A stretch of 64,000 nucleotides of DNA, taken from NCBI RefSeq assembly GCF_021347895.1, contig NC_067126.1:32376482-32440481 (forward strand), written 5' to 3'. Within the stretch, counting starts at the first letter, position 1. Each line of letters begins with the position of its first letter. This DNA is from Acanthochromis polyacanthus. Its lineage: Eukaryota > Chordata > Actinopteri > Pomacentridae. The translations under genes and the position numbers were made by a program. Positions 13,307-25,020 of the stretch are shown one piece after another. A model generated the notes under the pieces. That model was given only the letters and a program-made list of their open reading frames with translations, was not told where the DNA came from and ran no database searches.

Positions 13307-13560
13307 GATTCATATTTGATAACTGAAATATCTCGATATCAACACATCAACGCAGTTAATAGCTGGCGGCCCATTACGGCGGGGGAGGTGCCGAGCAGGG
13401 GGGCTTTCTTCATGGAGACACCGGGCTCTGCTGCAGCAGGAGCGGCTGAGGAGGAGGAGGAGGAGGAGAGTCAGGAGGGAGGGAGGGAGGGAGGGAGGGA
13501 GGGAGGGAGGGAGGGAGTAGAAGGAAGGCGGTGGCCAGGCAGCGACTGGAAGTCAAACAG
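13307..13560 (-). promoter_or_regulatory. adam23: adam23 5' UTR and presumed promoter
   Basis: GC-rich sequence upstream of the chosen adam23 ATG (A at 13306). It contains a (GGGA)n/(TCCC)n tract at about 13476-13517 and a GGA-repeat just before it. Other ATGs lie upstream, one starting a short ORF (MKKAPLLGTSP, stops within 25 codons) and one overlapping the chosen ATG in another frame. The chosen ATG is preferred because it opens a signal peptide and joins exon 2 in phase (1+2). Confidence 0.5.
13476..13517 (+). repeat. (GGGA)n tetranucleotide repeat
   Basis: About ten uninterrupted copies of GGGA just upstream of the adam23 signal-peptide exon, following a (GGA)n run at about 13447-13468. 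On the gene's strand it is a pyrimidine TCCC tract. Confidence 0.95.
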
Positions 13561-13884
13561 CGGGATCAGGCTCCTCCTCGTCAGCTCAGAGATGTCTTTC
13601 CTACAGCCACGGTGGACCAGCAGAAGCCCCGAGCTGGTTGGACATCAATGGAGCAAACATGAAGTGACTGGTGGTACAGTAACATGTCACCATATGCTTA
13701 AATACATCAGAAAAAAACACAATAAAAAATGAAAACGGCAGTAAAACATGAAGTATATGTCTCCTCCTTACCAATAGATATAGTCACTTTTTATTTTCTT
13801 AATTGATAGTGACCTTACAAGTCTTCAAAAAGTATTAAAATAATTGTACTGGTGGGAGCATGGGAGGAAAATAAAGGGTTTTTA

Positions 13885-13889
<5 letters not shown>

Positions 13890-13915
<26 letters not shown>

Positions 13916-14060
13916 GGTAACACAATGTGCCATTTACCACACTAACAATGTCTAGATTGTATTTCTGATCAATCTAATGTTATCTTCTTTGAAAGAAACT
14001 GCTTTTCTTTCAAAAATATGGACATTTCTAAGTGACCCCACACTTTTGAACAGTAGTGTC
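13890..14060. mobile_element. end of a Tc1-like element with (AT)n
   Basis: The stretch ending near 14055 contains GTGACCCCACACTTTTGAAC followed by AGTAGTGT. This closely resembles the terminal repeat of a Tc1/mariner family common in fish. I do not see the opposite end nearby, so this looks like a solo or truncated end. An (AT)n run lies at about 13893-13914. Confidence 0.5.
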
Positions 14061-15840
14061 TATATATTTACATATACATATTTTTATGTATACATACACA
14101 CACTTTTACTTAGTGTTAAAATGAGAGTCTTATCAAGGGTTATTTATTCATTTGAAATATTATTTGAAAAATAAACCTTTTTTCCTAATATGTGAAAATG
14201 TAAGAATGGTGCTTCTTACAGCTTTTGCATGCTAATGGTAAAATAGCATTAAAATGAAAAAAAAATACTTTAAGTTGTGTTGATGTAATAATCTGACAGT
14301 TCAAAATTATCCTCTGTGGTATTTAATAATAATAAACATATCCAAACTTTTGTTCACTGTTAAAACGAAAGTCGTGAACCAAAAAATGGAAAAAATAAAT
14401 AAATAAATAAATAAAATCTGTAATATGTTAAAATGTAAGAGCACTGCTGAAGAAACTTAAATCAATCTATCATTGATGTTGCAGTTACAGTCAGAGCAAC
14501 AAATTTAGAAGTATAGTAACCTTATGCAAGTCTGTACTGCTAATTCTAGAGTAACATGTGAGGCAAGATTATATCTATATCTATATAGCTATGTCGTTTT
14601 CTATAGATATATAGATATATATTTACATTTCTTCTGTTTCATTTCTTCTATATTTTGAAACAGACAATGTTCTCACTGGGGGCATTTTCCCCTGGTTTAG
14701 CCAGTAAATTATCCAAATTGTTGCTGTAATATATAAAAGTCAGCATGCTTTTGTTAATGCATGAAAATATGGGGAGGTTTTTGGCCACTGTAGTAAACAA
14801 TAACAGGATACAGACAGAATTAAGCTGCTATTTTTAACTTGATGGTCTGCCAATTAAAGACAATTTCATATTGTTCTCTGTGCTCCTCACTGGTGGAAGA
14901 AGCATGAAGACTTTTCAGCAGCAGCACATAATAAGTATACTTCACTGTTTGTACAAAGCTGCACTGAAACAAAGAGAATTGCTGTTTAAAAAAGTTTACA
15001 TTTCAGTCTAAATGTCTAAATTTGGTTAACATATAATATTATCACCAAAAGTTTAAGTTAGATATACTTAAACCATATCATACCTCTCAAATGAGCATTG
15101 CTGCCACTTACATTTAAGGAAAGTCAACTTGGAGTTTCTAATTTTTTGAACTATAATATTCTCATAATTTTGTCATTAGACTTCTACTGTTCTATATTTA
15201 TTCTGTAATCCTGCTTCAAAAAACAGCAATTAAGTTGCAGCAGAAAATTTAGGAAAAACATGTGATTCCAAAAAAAGCCCTAAGTTTCAGTATGTGTAAG
15301 TTAGTTCTCATTATTGTGTAATCTGCCCATGTCTAGTAAAGGGTCAAACTCTGCTTCTACCAACCTCACTGTTAGAGTTCATACTGTGCTTACATTGTGT
15401 ATTTTCATGAATATTTTCCTGAATTACTGCAGACTGGCACACAAAAAACTTGGGACCAGAAAATATTCCAGTGCACAGTTTTTTGTGCAAAATATTGCGA
15501 AGCAAAGCGACTCTCTAAAGTTTTCTGTGGTGTGCTTTGTTCATGCCTGATTAGGATTTGGAGACAATGGAGTTCCAAAAGCAAATTTGAGCCCCAGGGT
15601 TCAGACATGTTTATAAAGCCCTGCCATTGCACATAAAAGTACTGTATTTTTTTAACTCTGCCTCATTAAAAGTAAAAGTAAAATGCACCGAAACATCAAA
15701 AGTGCAGTATTTATTGGGCGACAGCTACTTCTAGGGAGCTAGATTCAATTAATTCAGTATTACTACTGATATACTGTAGAGGGAAACAATGCATGGAACA
15801 GCTCTTTTAGGAGTAAATAATGATGTTTTTCAACTGCTGA
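14061..15840. other. intergenic, AT-rich
   Basis: Between the Tc1-like end and the LINE fragment I see only simple repeats, including an ATAG-rich imperfect palindromic run near 14570-14625. No exon or RNA gene was recognised. Confidence 0.5.
14390..14418 (+). repeat. (AAAT)n microsatellite
   Basis: Six or so AAAT units in an AT-rich intergenic stretch. Confidence 0.85.
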
Positions 15841-18010
15841 TTCAGGAAACTTTGCTTTTCTGGTGCTTCAAGACCTGACTGCTGAATTTGACGCTGTGGA
15901 TCATAATGTCTTCATATCACATTTAAAACAGTGCATAGGCATTAAAGACATTGGGCCTCATTCATGAAGCATTCTTAAGAACAAATCTGTTCTTAGAGCC
16001 TTTTTAAGAAGATTTTTGGCATTCACGAATGTGTTCTTAACTGACCTGTTCTTAAAAGTAAGAACAAATTCTAAGAACACTCAGGAGGACTCGTACGCAC
16101 AAAAAATCTGCTCTTTTAGAATTTTGTTACAGTCAAAACTCATCCAAAAATTTGAATTTCTTTCTTAAAATGATTAAAATATTACCACAAATTATTTAAT
16201 TTAAAACTAGATTTATTCAAGTGAATTTTAGTGATCAATGGTTTTATAGTTTAGTGCCAGTTAAACTCAAAATCAGATTTTAGATCTGAAGCTGCACTTG
16301 GTCACATTAACATGTTTAGAGGTCTGTGGGAGGTGCAAGTGCAATGACCACTACGACGTGCACGCGCGATGACCGCCGCCACGTGCACGCGCCCTGGTGT
16401 GCACGCGCGCGCTGACCGGGGAGACAAGGCGGACATGGCCTGGGCAGTTTTACCTGTCACTGCAGCAGAGGCAGAGGGTGTTTTATTACGACACACACCC
16501 TTTCTGAGTATAAAAGTTTAGCTGTCTCAGGTCAGACTTTATTGGCTGTTTGAAGCTCTGTCATCTGCAGAAATGACCATCACTCTGATGGGTGGAGTTT
16601 CACCTGCACTCCAGTGCTCACGTGTCTCAAACACTCTCTTGCTGCTGCCTTATAAGGAAGTTTAGAGGGTGTACCTTTTACATTTACAAGTCAATACAAT
16701 GTAAATGTCATGTTAATGAGAGGGGAGGGTGTTCGTAGAGACTGTTCTTGAATCCGGCGCATCTCCCTCCTAAGAACAGATTTGGCTTGTCAAGAACGCT
16801 TCGTGAATCCGACGTACTTTTCTCTTGGGAGTTCTTAAAGCCGTTCTTACGAACGCTTTTCTACGAACGCGTTCATGAATGAGGCCCATTGTCCTCAGAC
16901 GGCTCAAGTTATATCTCAAGAAGTTACTTGGTTCACTTGGTTTAACATTCTGTGATTGCAGCCCCACTTATTTACTTGTGGGGTCCCTCAAGGCTCTATT
17001 TTGGGCCCAGTCTGGTTTTCGATATATATACAGGCCTAGGAGAACATTTTTAAGAAAGACCAGGTTTCTGCTTCATTGTTTTTGCAGATGATACACAAAT
17101 CTAACTCCAAGAAAAAATAAAAAAATTAAATTCAGTGCAGCTTGCCTAAAAGGTTTTAAAACTTGTATGTTTGAACTCTGTCATTCTCAATAAAAAGGGC
17201 AGAGATTGTTCAGTTTTTTGACCCAACAGCACTCTTGGTCCTTTGGCCTCTTACAATTAGGCTTTTGTGTAAAACTTTGAACAGCTTCTTTCAATTTGAC
17301 AGACTTATTAGCTCAGTGGTCTAAACTAACCATTTTAACCAAAATTTTTAACCAAGCCTATCTCTATCCCAGAGACTCAGACAAAGTTATTCATGCCTTC
17401 ATTACTACTCAGTTAAACTGGACAAATGTAATTCTTTGGACAAACATCAGTCATCTCTTCAGCATCTGCAGCTACTACAAAACGCAGCTGCTTGTTGTCT
17501 AACAGCAGAAAGAAAACATGATCGCATAACTCCACTACTGGCCTCCTTCCACTATATTCCAGTCTGTTTCAGGGCTGATTTTAGGATGTTATTGTTTGTT
17601 CCTCAGGTTTTAAATGGGTTGGCATCACCTTATTTAGCATAACACTTAGATCATCATACCCCAGTTTGAGTGCTGAGGTTGACCAACCAGATGCTCCTGG
17701 AATTTTTGAGATCTGGGCACAAAAATAGAGATAACCGAGCCCTTGCAGTGGCTGCTCCTAATCTCTGGAACACTTTACCTTTTCATCTGAGAACTGCTCG
17801 ACTGAGAAATCTTTTAAGTCACTGCTAAAGATTAAATTGTTTGATTAAGGTACAGCTTGACACTCTGACTCCATCCTGCTTTTTGTTGTTATTTTTTTAA
17901 TGGCTTTTATGGCTCTGATTTGTCTTTTAGTCATTGTGGTTTTGTGTTTAATGATTTACAGTATTGTTTGTGCAGCACTTTGGTGCTATTGTTTTTAGTA
18001 AATAATGCAA
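15841..18010 (+). mobile_element. degenerate L2-like LINE, split by an inverted-repeat element
   Basis: Decayed reverse-transcriptase fragments occur in order on the plus strand. DLTAEFDAVDHNVF at about 15874-15915 corresponds to the usual DLSAAFDTVDH motif. VPQGSILGPVWF at about 16983-17018 is the RT palm motif, and FADDTQI at about 17083-17103 corresponds to the YADD box. Further on come LQLLQNAAA, RITPLLASFHYIPV, LNGLASPYL and ALAVAAPNLWNTLP, typical of the C-terminus of fish L2/CR1-group LINEs. Stops and frame changes show it is dead. The element at 15953-16887 interrupts it just after GIKDI. The clade (L2/Maui-like) is inferred from memory of these motifs. Confidence 0.8.
15953..16887. 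mobile_element. 935 bp terminal-inverted-repeat element (Harbinger-like MITE) inside the LINE
   Basis: Both ends carry GGGCCTCATTCATGAA in inverted orientation. It is flanked by ATT on both sides (15950-15952 and 16888-16890), consistent with a 3-bp target duplication. Subterminal TTCTTAAGAAC-type motifs recur at both ends. No transposase ORF is seen. GGGCC ends with a 3-bp duplication suggest PIF/Harbinger, though ATT is not the classic TWA site. Confidence 0.8.
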
Positions 18011-18139
18011 ATCTGTCATTTTAAGGGCAGTCAAGCCTAAGTTTAAAACACCATAAAATGTACATGCTTGTGTAAAGTGTCCCTGTGTTAGCTTCACTAC
18101 TTGAGTAGATACACATTTTACTACTGCAGCAATATTCAC

Positions 18140-18480
18140 TATAAAGTTGTGGTACTTCCTGTAGTCAAACACATGGATGGAAGATATCCCAGCTGAATGT
18201 AATCCCAGGTGAAGGCAGGCAACACCCTGGACTGGTTGCCAGGCTATCACAGGGCTACCCACATAGACACACTCACACTGGATTCACACCGATGGACTAT
18301 TTAGAGTTACTAATTAACCTCAGTATGTTTTTGGACTGTGGGAGGAAGCAGGAGTACCTGGAGAAAACCCACACATGCACAGGGAGAACATGCAAACTCC
18401 ATGCAGAAAGATCCCAGGAAGGCTGGGACGCGAACCAGGGATCTTCTCGCTGCACTGACCCACTGTGCAGCCCTCTCTCA
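18140..18480. repeat. dispersed vertebrate repeat (non-LTR tail type)
   Basis: It contains CCTGGACTGGTTGCCAG, TTTTTGGACTGTGGGAGGAA and GGGAGAACATGCAAACTCC, a sequence block I recognise as highly dispersed in fish genomes. Superfamily not assigned with confidence. Confidence 0.7.
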
Positions 18481-19853
18481 CAAATCACAGCTATAAAAGC
18501 AAAACAAAGTCCTACATATACATTTTTTTCCCACATTTTTGTTATGATAAGCACAAAAAGTAAAGTCATACATTGGGATTTATTGTGCATTAAAGGCCTA
18601 CAGTGGGTGCTGCTAACATATTAAAACAACTTTCATTATTTCCATATTTATAGTTACAGTAAAATGATTATTTGAGGGGTTTGAACCACTAGCCAACCAA
18701 AAAAGCTATATAAATCAGTCATCATGAGCACTGGAAAATGATGTTAGCATTTTTTAAGATCTTCTGAGAGGCAAATTATTATTGAGAAAATAACTGGCAA
18801 ACCAAATCAGAAGATAATATGATAATAAACATTTACTGCAGTTCTAATAGCATCCTAATTTCTAATTTCTGCAGTGATGTATGATGCTCTACCACATGAA
18901 CTGAAAGAGTTTTAGTGCTACAGTTACAAGTAAATGAGTGGATTATGAAACACAGATCAGCAAGATACTGTCCGAGGAAATTCTGGTGTTCAAGTAATGA
19001 CTGCTACTTTAAGTTGTTTCCGTCAAAGTCCCTTCTTCCAGTCAGCCTCTGCCTGAGATAGCAGAGCATCATGAAGGAAGTTTGCATGGGGATAATCAGC
19101 ACGTGGCATGACTTTTAGGTTTGATTGTAAGGCTTCACAGATCATGCACACACAAACAGAGCTATTGAAGGATGTGACAGCTCCCCCCTCAGGGCTGAAC
19201 GGTCCACATAGCAATGAGATGGTCCTTTTAGGTTGCTGGAGATCAAGACAACTGACACTGCCTGATAACTGATGAAACAAAAAAGGGGTGAGAAAGCATC
19301 AGAGTCCACACGAAATGTCTTTGAAATATTGCTAATGACTTTCATCTATTTGTTCATGATATAAAGAATAAACTAAAAAATGGATCAAAGAAAGTGAAAA
19401 TGATCAACTCATAATGAAATTGAGGTTCTGTGAGTGACTGAACAGCAGGTGCTCTGCTTTAGACAACAGACTGAGAACCTGTTGGGGTTGATTAAGGCGT
19501 GGTCATAAGAGCAGCATTTCAGGTCACAGAGAGTATAGTGTGGCAGCACTGATGACAGGCTGTGATGCAGACATGTGTCTCCATTTTTCTCTATAATTTG
19601 AGATTTGAGCCGACAAGACAGCTGTGTTTTCTTCGTGCGTAAACAGAGAGTTTTCCTAGTAATTACATTCATATTGGCCAATTTTGCAGCACATATTTAC
19701 CTCCATTGCCAATATTCAGAGCAAACACAAAGTAAAGTTTGAAGGCTGGAGAAGTGGGTGTGTAGCGCTGCACTTGAGTTTGCATGCAGTTACTGACCAG
19801 CAATTTTCTAAAATTTGACAAAATAACTTTTCTTGTTTTCACCGGGGTTATTT
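18481..19853. other. intergenic, nothing recognised
   Basis: AT-rich sequence with only short chance ORFs. No exon, RNA gene or transposon identified by eye. Confidence 0.45.
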
Positions 19854-20450
19854 CTAGGGCTAGACTGATTATCGGCGTAGCCAAGCATTGTGGCCGATAT
19901 TTGGCATTTTTCCGATAATCAGTATCAATGAATTATTTACTGATTACTGATGAATTAAATACGCCGCTTCACGTCTAATGTAGCCTCCTCTCTCTGCCTG
20001 TCGTCACACTGTGGTCTCAGAGTCTCTAGCAGAAACTACAAAAGCTGAATAACCAGGAAATTCACTACTCTCGCAGTGACTGCTAATGGCTAGCGGCTAA
20101 GCTAGCCCTTTGATGCACAACATGGGTTAAGAGATGCCCATTTTCCATTAAATATGAGTCACTTTTGACCTACGTTGTGCATAAAAAGGTTAAAAAGCAG
20201 CCACAGATTAACCTGAAAGAGAGTCTGGAAAACAGTAATTAATAATCCTTTAAGACATGGACTTTAGTTTGCAATAAAAGTGCTAGAACGGTGAAAGATT
20301 AAGAAAATAGAGATGAACAGCAGCCATAACTACAGGAGACAAACCGATCCATCTCGGTGAAGTGCATAATTTAATAAGTCCTACTTGACATATGACATTT
20401 GTAACTTTAAACCTGCAATATGTATATCAGTATTAAATTTGAGAGATGTG
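19854..20450. repeat. possible DNA-transposon relic
   Basis: It begins with AGGGCTAGACTGATTATCGG and repeats related CGATAATC/GATTATCGG words, reminiscent of a dispersed fish element. Limits and family are uncertain. Confidence 0.35.
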
Positions 20451-20494
20451 ATATCTTAGGTGTGATTAAAAAAAACAACAACAAAAACTAAGCA

Positions 20495-20830
20495 ATTATG
20501 TTGCAATTCTGGAGAGTTTGGAGGTTGGGTCAACGTCTTGTGCTCTTGGTCATGTTCCTCAAACCATTCCTGAGCTGTTTTGACAGTGTGGTAGGATGAA
20601 ACTGTACTGCTGGGGGAGTCTTCTGCGGTTGGGGAGTTCCACTGTTACTGAGGGTGTGTAATTGGTGTGCAGCAATGTTTTGGTGGGTGGTACATTGTCA
20701 AAGAAATATCCACAAGAATGCCAGAACCCAAGGATTCCCAGCAGAACATTGTGTTGTAATGAGATGATCAGTGTTACTCACTTTAGCTGTCGCTGGTTTT
20801 AATGTTGTGGTCGATGGGTTTACACCCATG
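20495..20830 (-). mobile_element. Tc1/mariner-like transposon relic
   Basis: The minus strand encodes EWFEEHDQE at about 20547-20573, a motif from the C-terminal part of Tc1-like transposases. The right end (GTTTTAATGTTGTGGTCGAT, near 20797-20816) resembles the family's terminal repeat. Most of the transposase is missing and the reading frame is broken. Confidence 0.7.
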
Positions 20831-21185
20831 CTGCAGAGTGTTGATACTGCAGAAATATCATAACGAGTCGCAGATTTCCCACATGAAGCCATGAATACTC
20901 ATCAGAGGATGTACAGCGCAGTCTCTAAAGTCTGTAGCATAATATCTGAAGTGGGTCTCTGGAGGAGCTTCAATCAGAATCTGAGCTTGTGTGCATCGTT
21001 TGAAATCTGTGCACATGGAGTTTTGAAGATGTGGGTGTGAACCAGGCAAGAAGGGCCTAATGAAGGACATTAAAGAGCTGCATAATGACTTCATGATATA
21101 TGTAGGAGCTGCAGAGTTTGACAGATATGATCATATCTCAGCCTGCTGCACCAATATTTTAAAATTTTATGTCAGTGGTCTATCA

Positions 21186-21730
21186 ACATGCTTTATCTGT
21201 GCTAAGGCTGCTTGGGATTAAAATAAATCATTTTCTGAAATCAAAGCTACATCTTCAGATTGGAATTTCGAAATAATAAAATAATCATCTGAGCTCTTGA
21301 CACTTGAATTAATGTACTGTACATAAATATATTGAGAATATTTAGCTGAATGAATAATGATTTTACAGTGTGATTTTCAAGCATTTTCCCCTCTGGGATC
21401 AATAAAGTATTTCTAATTCTGATTCTGTAATAAACCTTCACAATCCAAGGGGGGCCTGCCAAAAGCTTATTTATTATTTAGCACCAAGCAACAATTTAAA
21501 CAGGGAGTTAAATGCAGAAACAAGAAGCAGCCGACAGCCCACAAACTTTATCTGTGCTATGCTGGCTAGGAATTAATATAAATCACTAAAAATTAGTCTC
21601 TTGTCTGAAATCACAGCTATGTCTGCAGATTGGAATACCAAAATAATAAAATAATAATCTGCGCTCTCAATACTTGTATCGACAAATGTACTGTACATGA
21701 ACAGATTGAGAATATTTAGCTGAATAAAAA
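21186..21730. repeat. local direct repeat, copies 1 and 2 of unit A around unit B
   Basis: Unit A occurs at about 21186-21357 and again at about 21543-21730. The copies share CAGATTGGAAT, AATAATAAAATAAT, TGTACTGTACAT and TTGAGAATATTTAGCTGAAT. Unit B (about 21386-21500) lies between them and contains GATCAATAAAGTATTTCT, a tail seen on many fish retroelements, and TTTAGCACCAAGCAACAA. Confidence 0.75.
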
Positions 21731-23221
21731 AGCTAATATATAACTACTCATGTGACCTGCTATGGAAAAAGAAAAAAACACTTTTGAGCTATGGGAAATG
21801 ATATGCACATACATAAATAAATAATCATTTGAAGCTTTGCATGAGAAAATTCGATTTTTTAACAGGCAGGGATGTAGATTTGATCAGACGTTCCTGCTGA
21901 TTTTACAGGGTGTTCTAAGTGAACTTTTAGTAGCGATAGTGTTAGGATTTTTTTTAAGGCACTGCTAGCTGAACACTGAAACTGATGTCATATATGAGTA
22001 TTACAATATTGACAATAATAACCATTTGTTGTGCAATTAATGCTTGAGTTGTGCTTGACCTTCTGAAGGAGAGATATCGATTCAGGCATTAACCTCAGGT
22101 TCTGACGGACACTCATCATAGCTAACAAAGGAATAGATTGACCGGTACAGAGTGGGAAGAGGGTGCTAGCAGGGTTCTTTATGCAGGGTGCGGTTCTTGG
22201 AGATTGGATGAATCGTGTGCCAAGAGATATGGACATATCTGTGCACCAGTTAATGGGAGAACTAAATCTAAACCACGGTTTATCCCCACCTTTAGCCAAT
22301 CACATTTCAACATTTGAATTACATGTTTGCGTTCTGCAACCAACAACATTTCATCATACTCCCACATTGCTTGATTTTTTTTAACATAGTTGACAGATAT
22401 CATAGTTGACATTTTTGTTGTTTTCAGGCCTAAAATCAACATGGCTGCCTATAACCAAACACCACATGGCATTTCTACAGAAAGATTCTTTGAAATATTA
22501 TATATATAATTAAGTAAATTTGAAAGTTATTAATAAAAATATTGTAGTAAATCTGTTGACATGTGATAAATCCACACTATTATACTAAGAAAGTCTTGGA
22601 GTCCTGCCAGTCTTTTCTTCAGGAGGAAATGACATCAAGTGGATTAAGTCATGTGATCTGGAATTAACACACTTCCTTGAGAGGTATTTTTGTAATGGGG
22701 AACTTAGTTGAAAATGATTTCTCGAACACAGATACAAACTGTGATTTTCCATCTAGAATTTGACATATTACCAAAAGAGAAACATCTGTCATGATTATTT
22801 CAACTTAAAGAACACAATCGAAACAATTTTTGAATATTATTGTTGTCTAATTAGAAGGTGGTTGTTGTTAAATTCGGTCGATTATTTAGTTGATGTTTCA
22901 GTGATATCCAATCATTTTTTATTAATAAGTGATCGTTTCCATAATAAATAATTATGAAATTTGTAATGACATGATCATAATAAACATAAAAAACATTAGT
23001 TTTTTCTTTACTTTATATAAAAATGTATGAAAGATACATCCTATGGACTTCAAAAGTCCCTCAATTATATATTGACCCATAAAATGTTATGCTCATATCA
23101 GACTTCATGCTTTTCTTGGAGGCTGTTCCAAATAGAAAAGGTACTTGATGAAGATTTTTTGAGACACTGATATTAGAAAATAAAAAGCTTAATTTGAGAG
23201 AAGTAGTTTGTCTTATATAAT
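21731..23221. other. intergenic, nothing recognised
   Basis: AT-rich sequence between local repeat copies, with only unsupported short ORFs on both strands. Confidence 0.45.
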
Positions 23222-23390
23222 AATCCCCTCTGAAATCAAAAAAGTATTTCTGATTCTGATTGTGATAATAAACCTCCACAATCCAATTGGCATCTGCCAC
23301 AAGCTTATTATTATTTAGCACCAAGCAACAACTTCATCTAAAGCAAAAAAAAAGAAAAAAAGAAGCAGCTTCACAAACTTCGTCTGCACA
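23222..23390. repeat. third local copy (unit B) next to the cmklr2 promoter
   Basis: It shares ATTTAGCACCAAGCAACAA, AGTATTTCTGATTCTGATT and a following AGAAGCAGC...CACAAACTT block with 21386-21560. It ends about 200 bp before the GC-rich first exon upstream of the GPCR gene. Confidence 0.7.
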
Positions 23391-23559
23391 GGATCCACTC
23401 ACTGAAGCACTTTGTGTCTTTGTGGGACAAGAAAAAAAACTGCAACATTCATAACTTTTCCGTGAGTTCTCCTTAGGGGGGAGAAGCGTGCGTTGATGGT
23501 TGACCCTGCAGTTATGAAAAGCAGCCACAGCTCCGCTCAATGAAAGCATTCTTCATTCC

Positions 23560-23811
23560 GTGCGGCTGACCAATAACTTTTCTTCCTTCTGCGGTCCGTG
23601 TTTGACGCGTCAGCCGGGCGCACCCACTGCACATCTCAACCCCTCCGCAGCCAGCGACGGAGTTTAGTTTGGATGGACTCACGGAAAGACTACACATGCT
23701 GCCGAAAAGGAGTTTAAAACAGCCGAGAGAGACGGACGAGGCCCAGCAGAAGCGGAGCTCCGGAGGCGAAGACTGCAGCAGCTTTGATCAAACGCTAATA
23801 AAAGAGAGCGG
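23560..23811 (+). promoter_or_regulatory. GC-rich promoter and first exon, probably 5' UTR of cmklr2
   Basis: A CpG-rich island in AT-rich surroundings. A CCAAT box (GACCAATAAC, about 23568-23577) is followed by a GC-rich exon ending at a strong donor, GG/GTAAGC, at 23811. An ATG at 23696 opens 38 codons without a stop up to that donor; the peptide starts MLPKRSLKQPRETDEAQ. Joined to the next likely exon (24666) it stops within a few codons of the junction region, so it is either a uORF or a coding exon of another transcript. Confidence 0.5.
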
Positions 23812-24665
23812 GTAAGCGATGCACTCAGAGCCCGAACAAACACACTTCATCGCATTAGTATGCCAACAGTGTGTATGTGGCACCAACTATAGCTAATACA
23901 AAGTGTGATCCTGTATTCACAGGGCATATATTTGATTTAGAAACTAAGTTACTGCATAGTTTATTGAGATTTGTCTGTAGATTGAACAAGTTCTGCTGTT
24001 TTTTTAAATTCACATTTGACCCAATTCTTAATTGTTGTTCTATTAGTTTGCTACTAAAAAGTGTAGTTTCTCAACTGTTTATTGAGATGTTAATGTCTAG
24101 ATTACTGTATGTCTTTGAATTTCTAAAGAAGAGACTGTGCTTCTATTTTTACTTCTTGATTCCACACAGTTTCTGGTTGTTCTGCTTTTCTTTTCAACAA
24201 GTTTTATTAACAAAGTTACAGATTTGTGTCATTATTAAACACTATTACTTCATTTTCTTTGAGATTGCTGTTTAATTTATATCCATAGTCTTGTTGTGAT
24301 AGTTTCAAACTTCCTTTCTATTAGATTGCTTAACTTTTGTTTTTCAAGGTTTAATAACAGGCTACATATAGATACATTTGTGTTGCATAATGGAAACTAG
24401 AAATAGCCCCCAAATACATGTGTCTGACTGACCCAGCATTCAGTAAACTTATTTATCAATGTGATAAACTGTAACACCTATAGGTGCCCTATTGTGACCT
24501 TTAAAGTGATAGTAAACAGCTGATACAAGCAAACCTTTCACCCAGATCTTTTGGTGGCTTGATAGAGATGAACAATGGAATGCATTTGTTTCTTTCATTG
24601 TGATACTAAAATCTTGCATAGCCTGTGTAACTGCAGTATGTTGGTTCCTCTCTGTTTACTTTCAG

Positions 24666-24895
24666 AACGAACCACATGAAACACACTGTGAGAGCGCTTT
24701 TTGCTTCATCTGTGTAGCATCTCGCTGTCCACACTGTTGATTATAATGGATGTTGACACAGTGTTCCAGGGTTGCTCAGGACACACCCAGCTTTAACTTC
24801 CAACACAGGAACGGACTGAATGACCGGAAAGAGGGACAAAATAGACAGCTAGATCCTTGTGGAGAACAACCCGGCAAAATCACAGACAGCGTGAG
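24666..24895 (+). promoter_or_regulatory. probable second non-coding exon of cmklr2
   Basis: Bounded by a TTTACTTTCAG acceptor and a GAG/GTGAGA donor. Stops occur in the frames entered from the first exon. The intron after it ends at the TTCCTTCCCACAG acceptor (24991-24993), 27 bp before the GPCR start codon. Confidence 0.5.
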
Positions 24896-25020
24896 GTGAG
24901 AACATGTGTTAGAGGTTGAGTATCGTACAGGGATGTTCTTGAAGTTACTCTGTTTACAGGAATGCTTCTAATCATGAGATTTCCTTCCCACAGATAACTA
25001 CAGCATAGATCCTTGCAGCA

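Noticed and set aside
13250..13732. 160-codon plus-strand ORF with Glu- and Gly/Arg-rich repeats
   Set aside because: It is the antisense of the adam23 signal-peptide exon and a (GGGA)n tract; the repeat creates the open frame.
23871..24275. 134-codon ORF in the cmklr2 upstream intron
   Set aside because: Phe/Leu-rich from T-rich intron sequence; no splice sites or homology supporting it.
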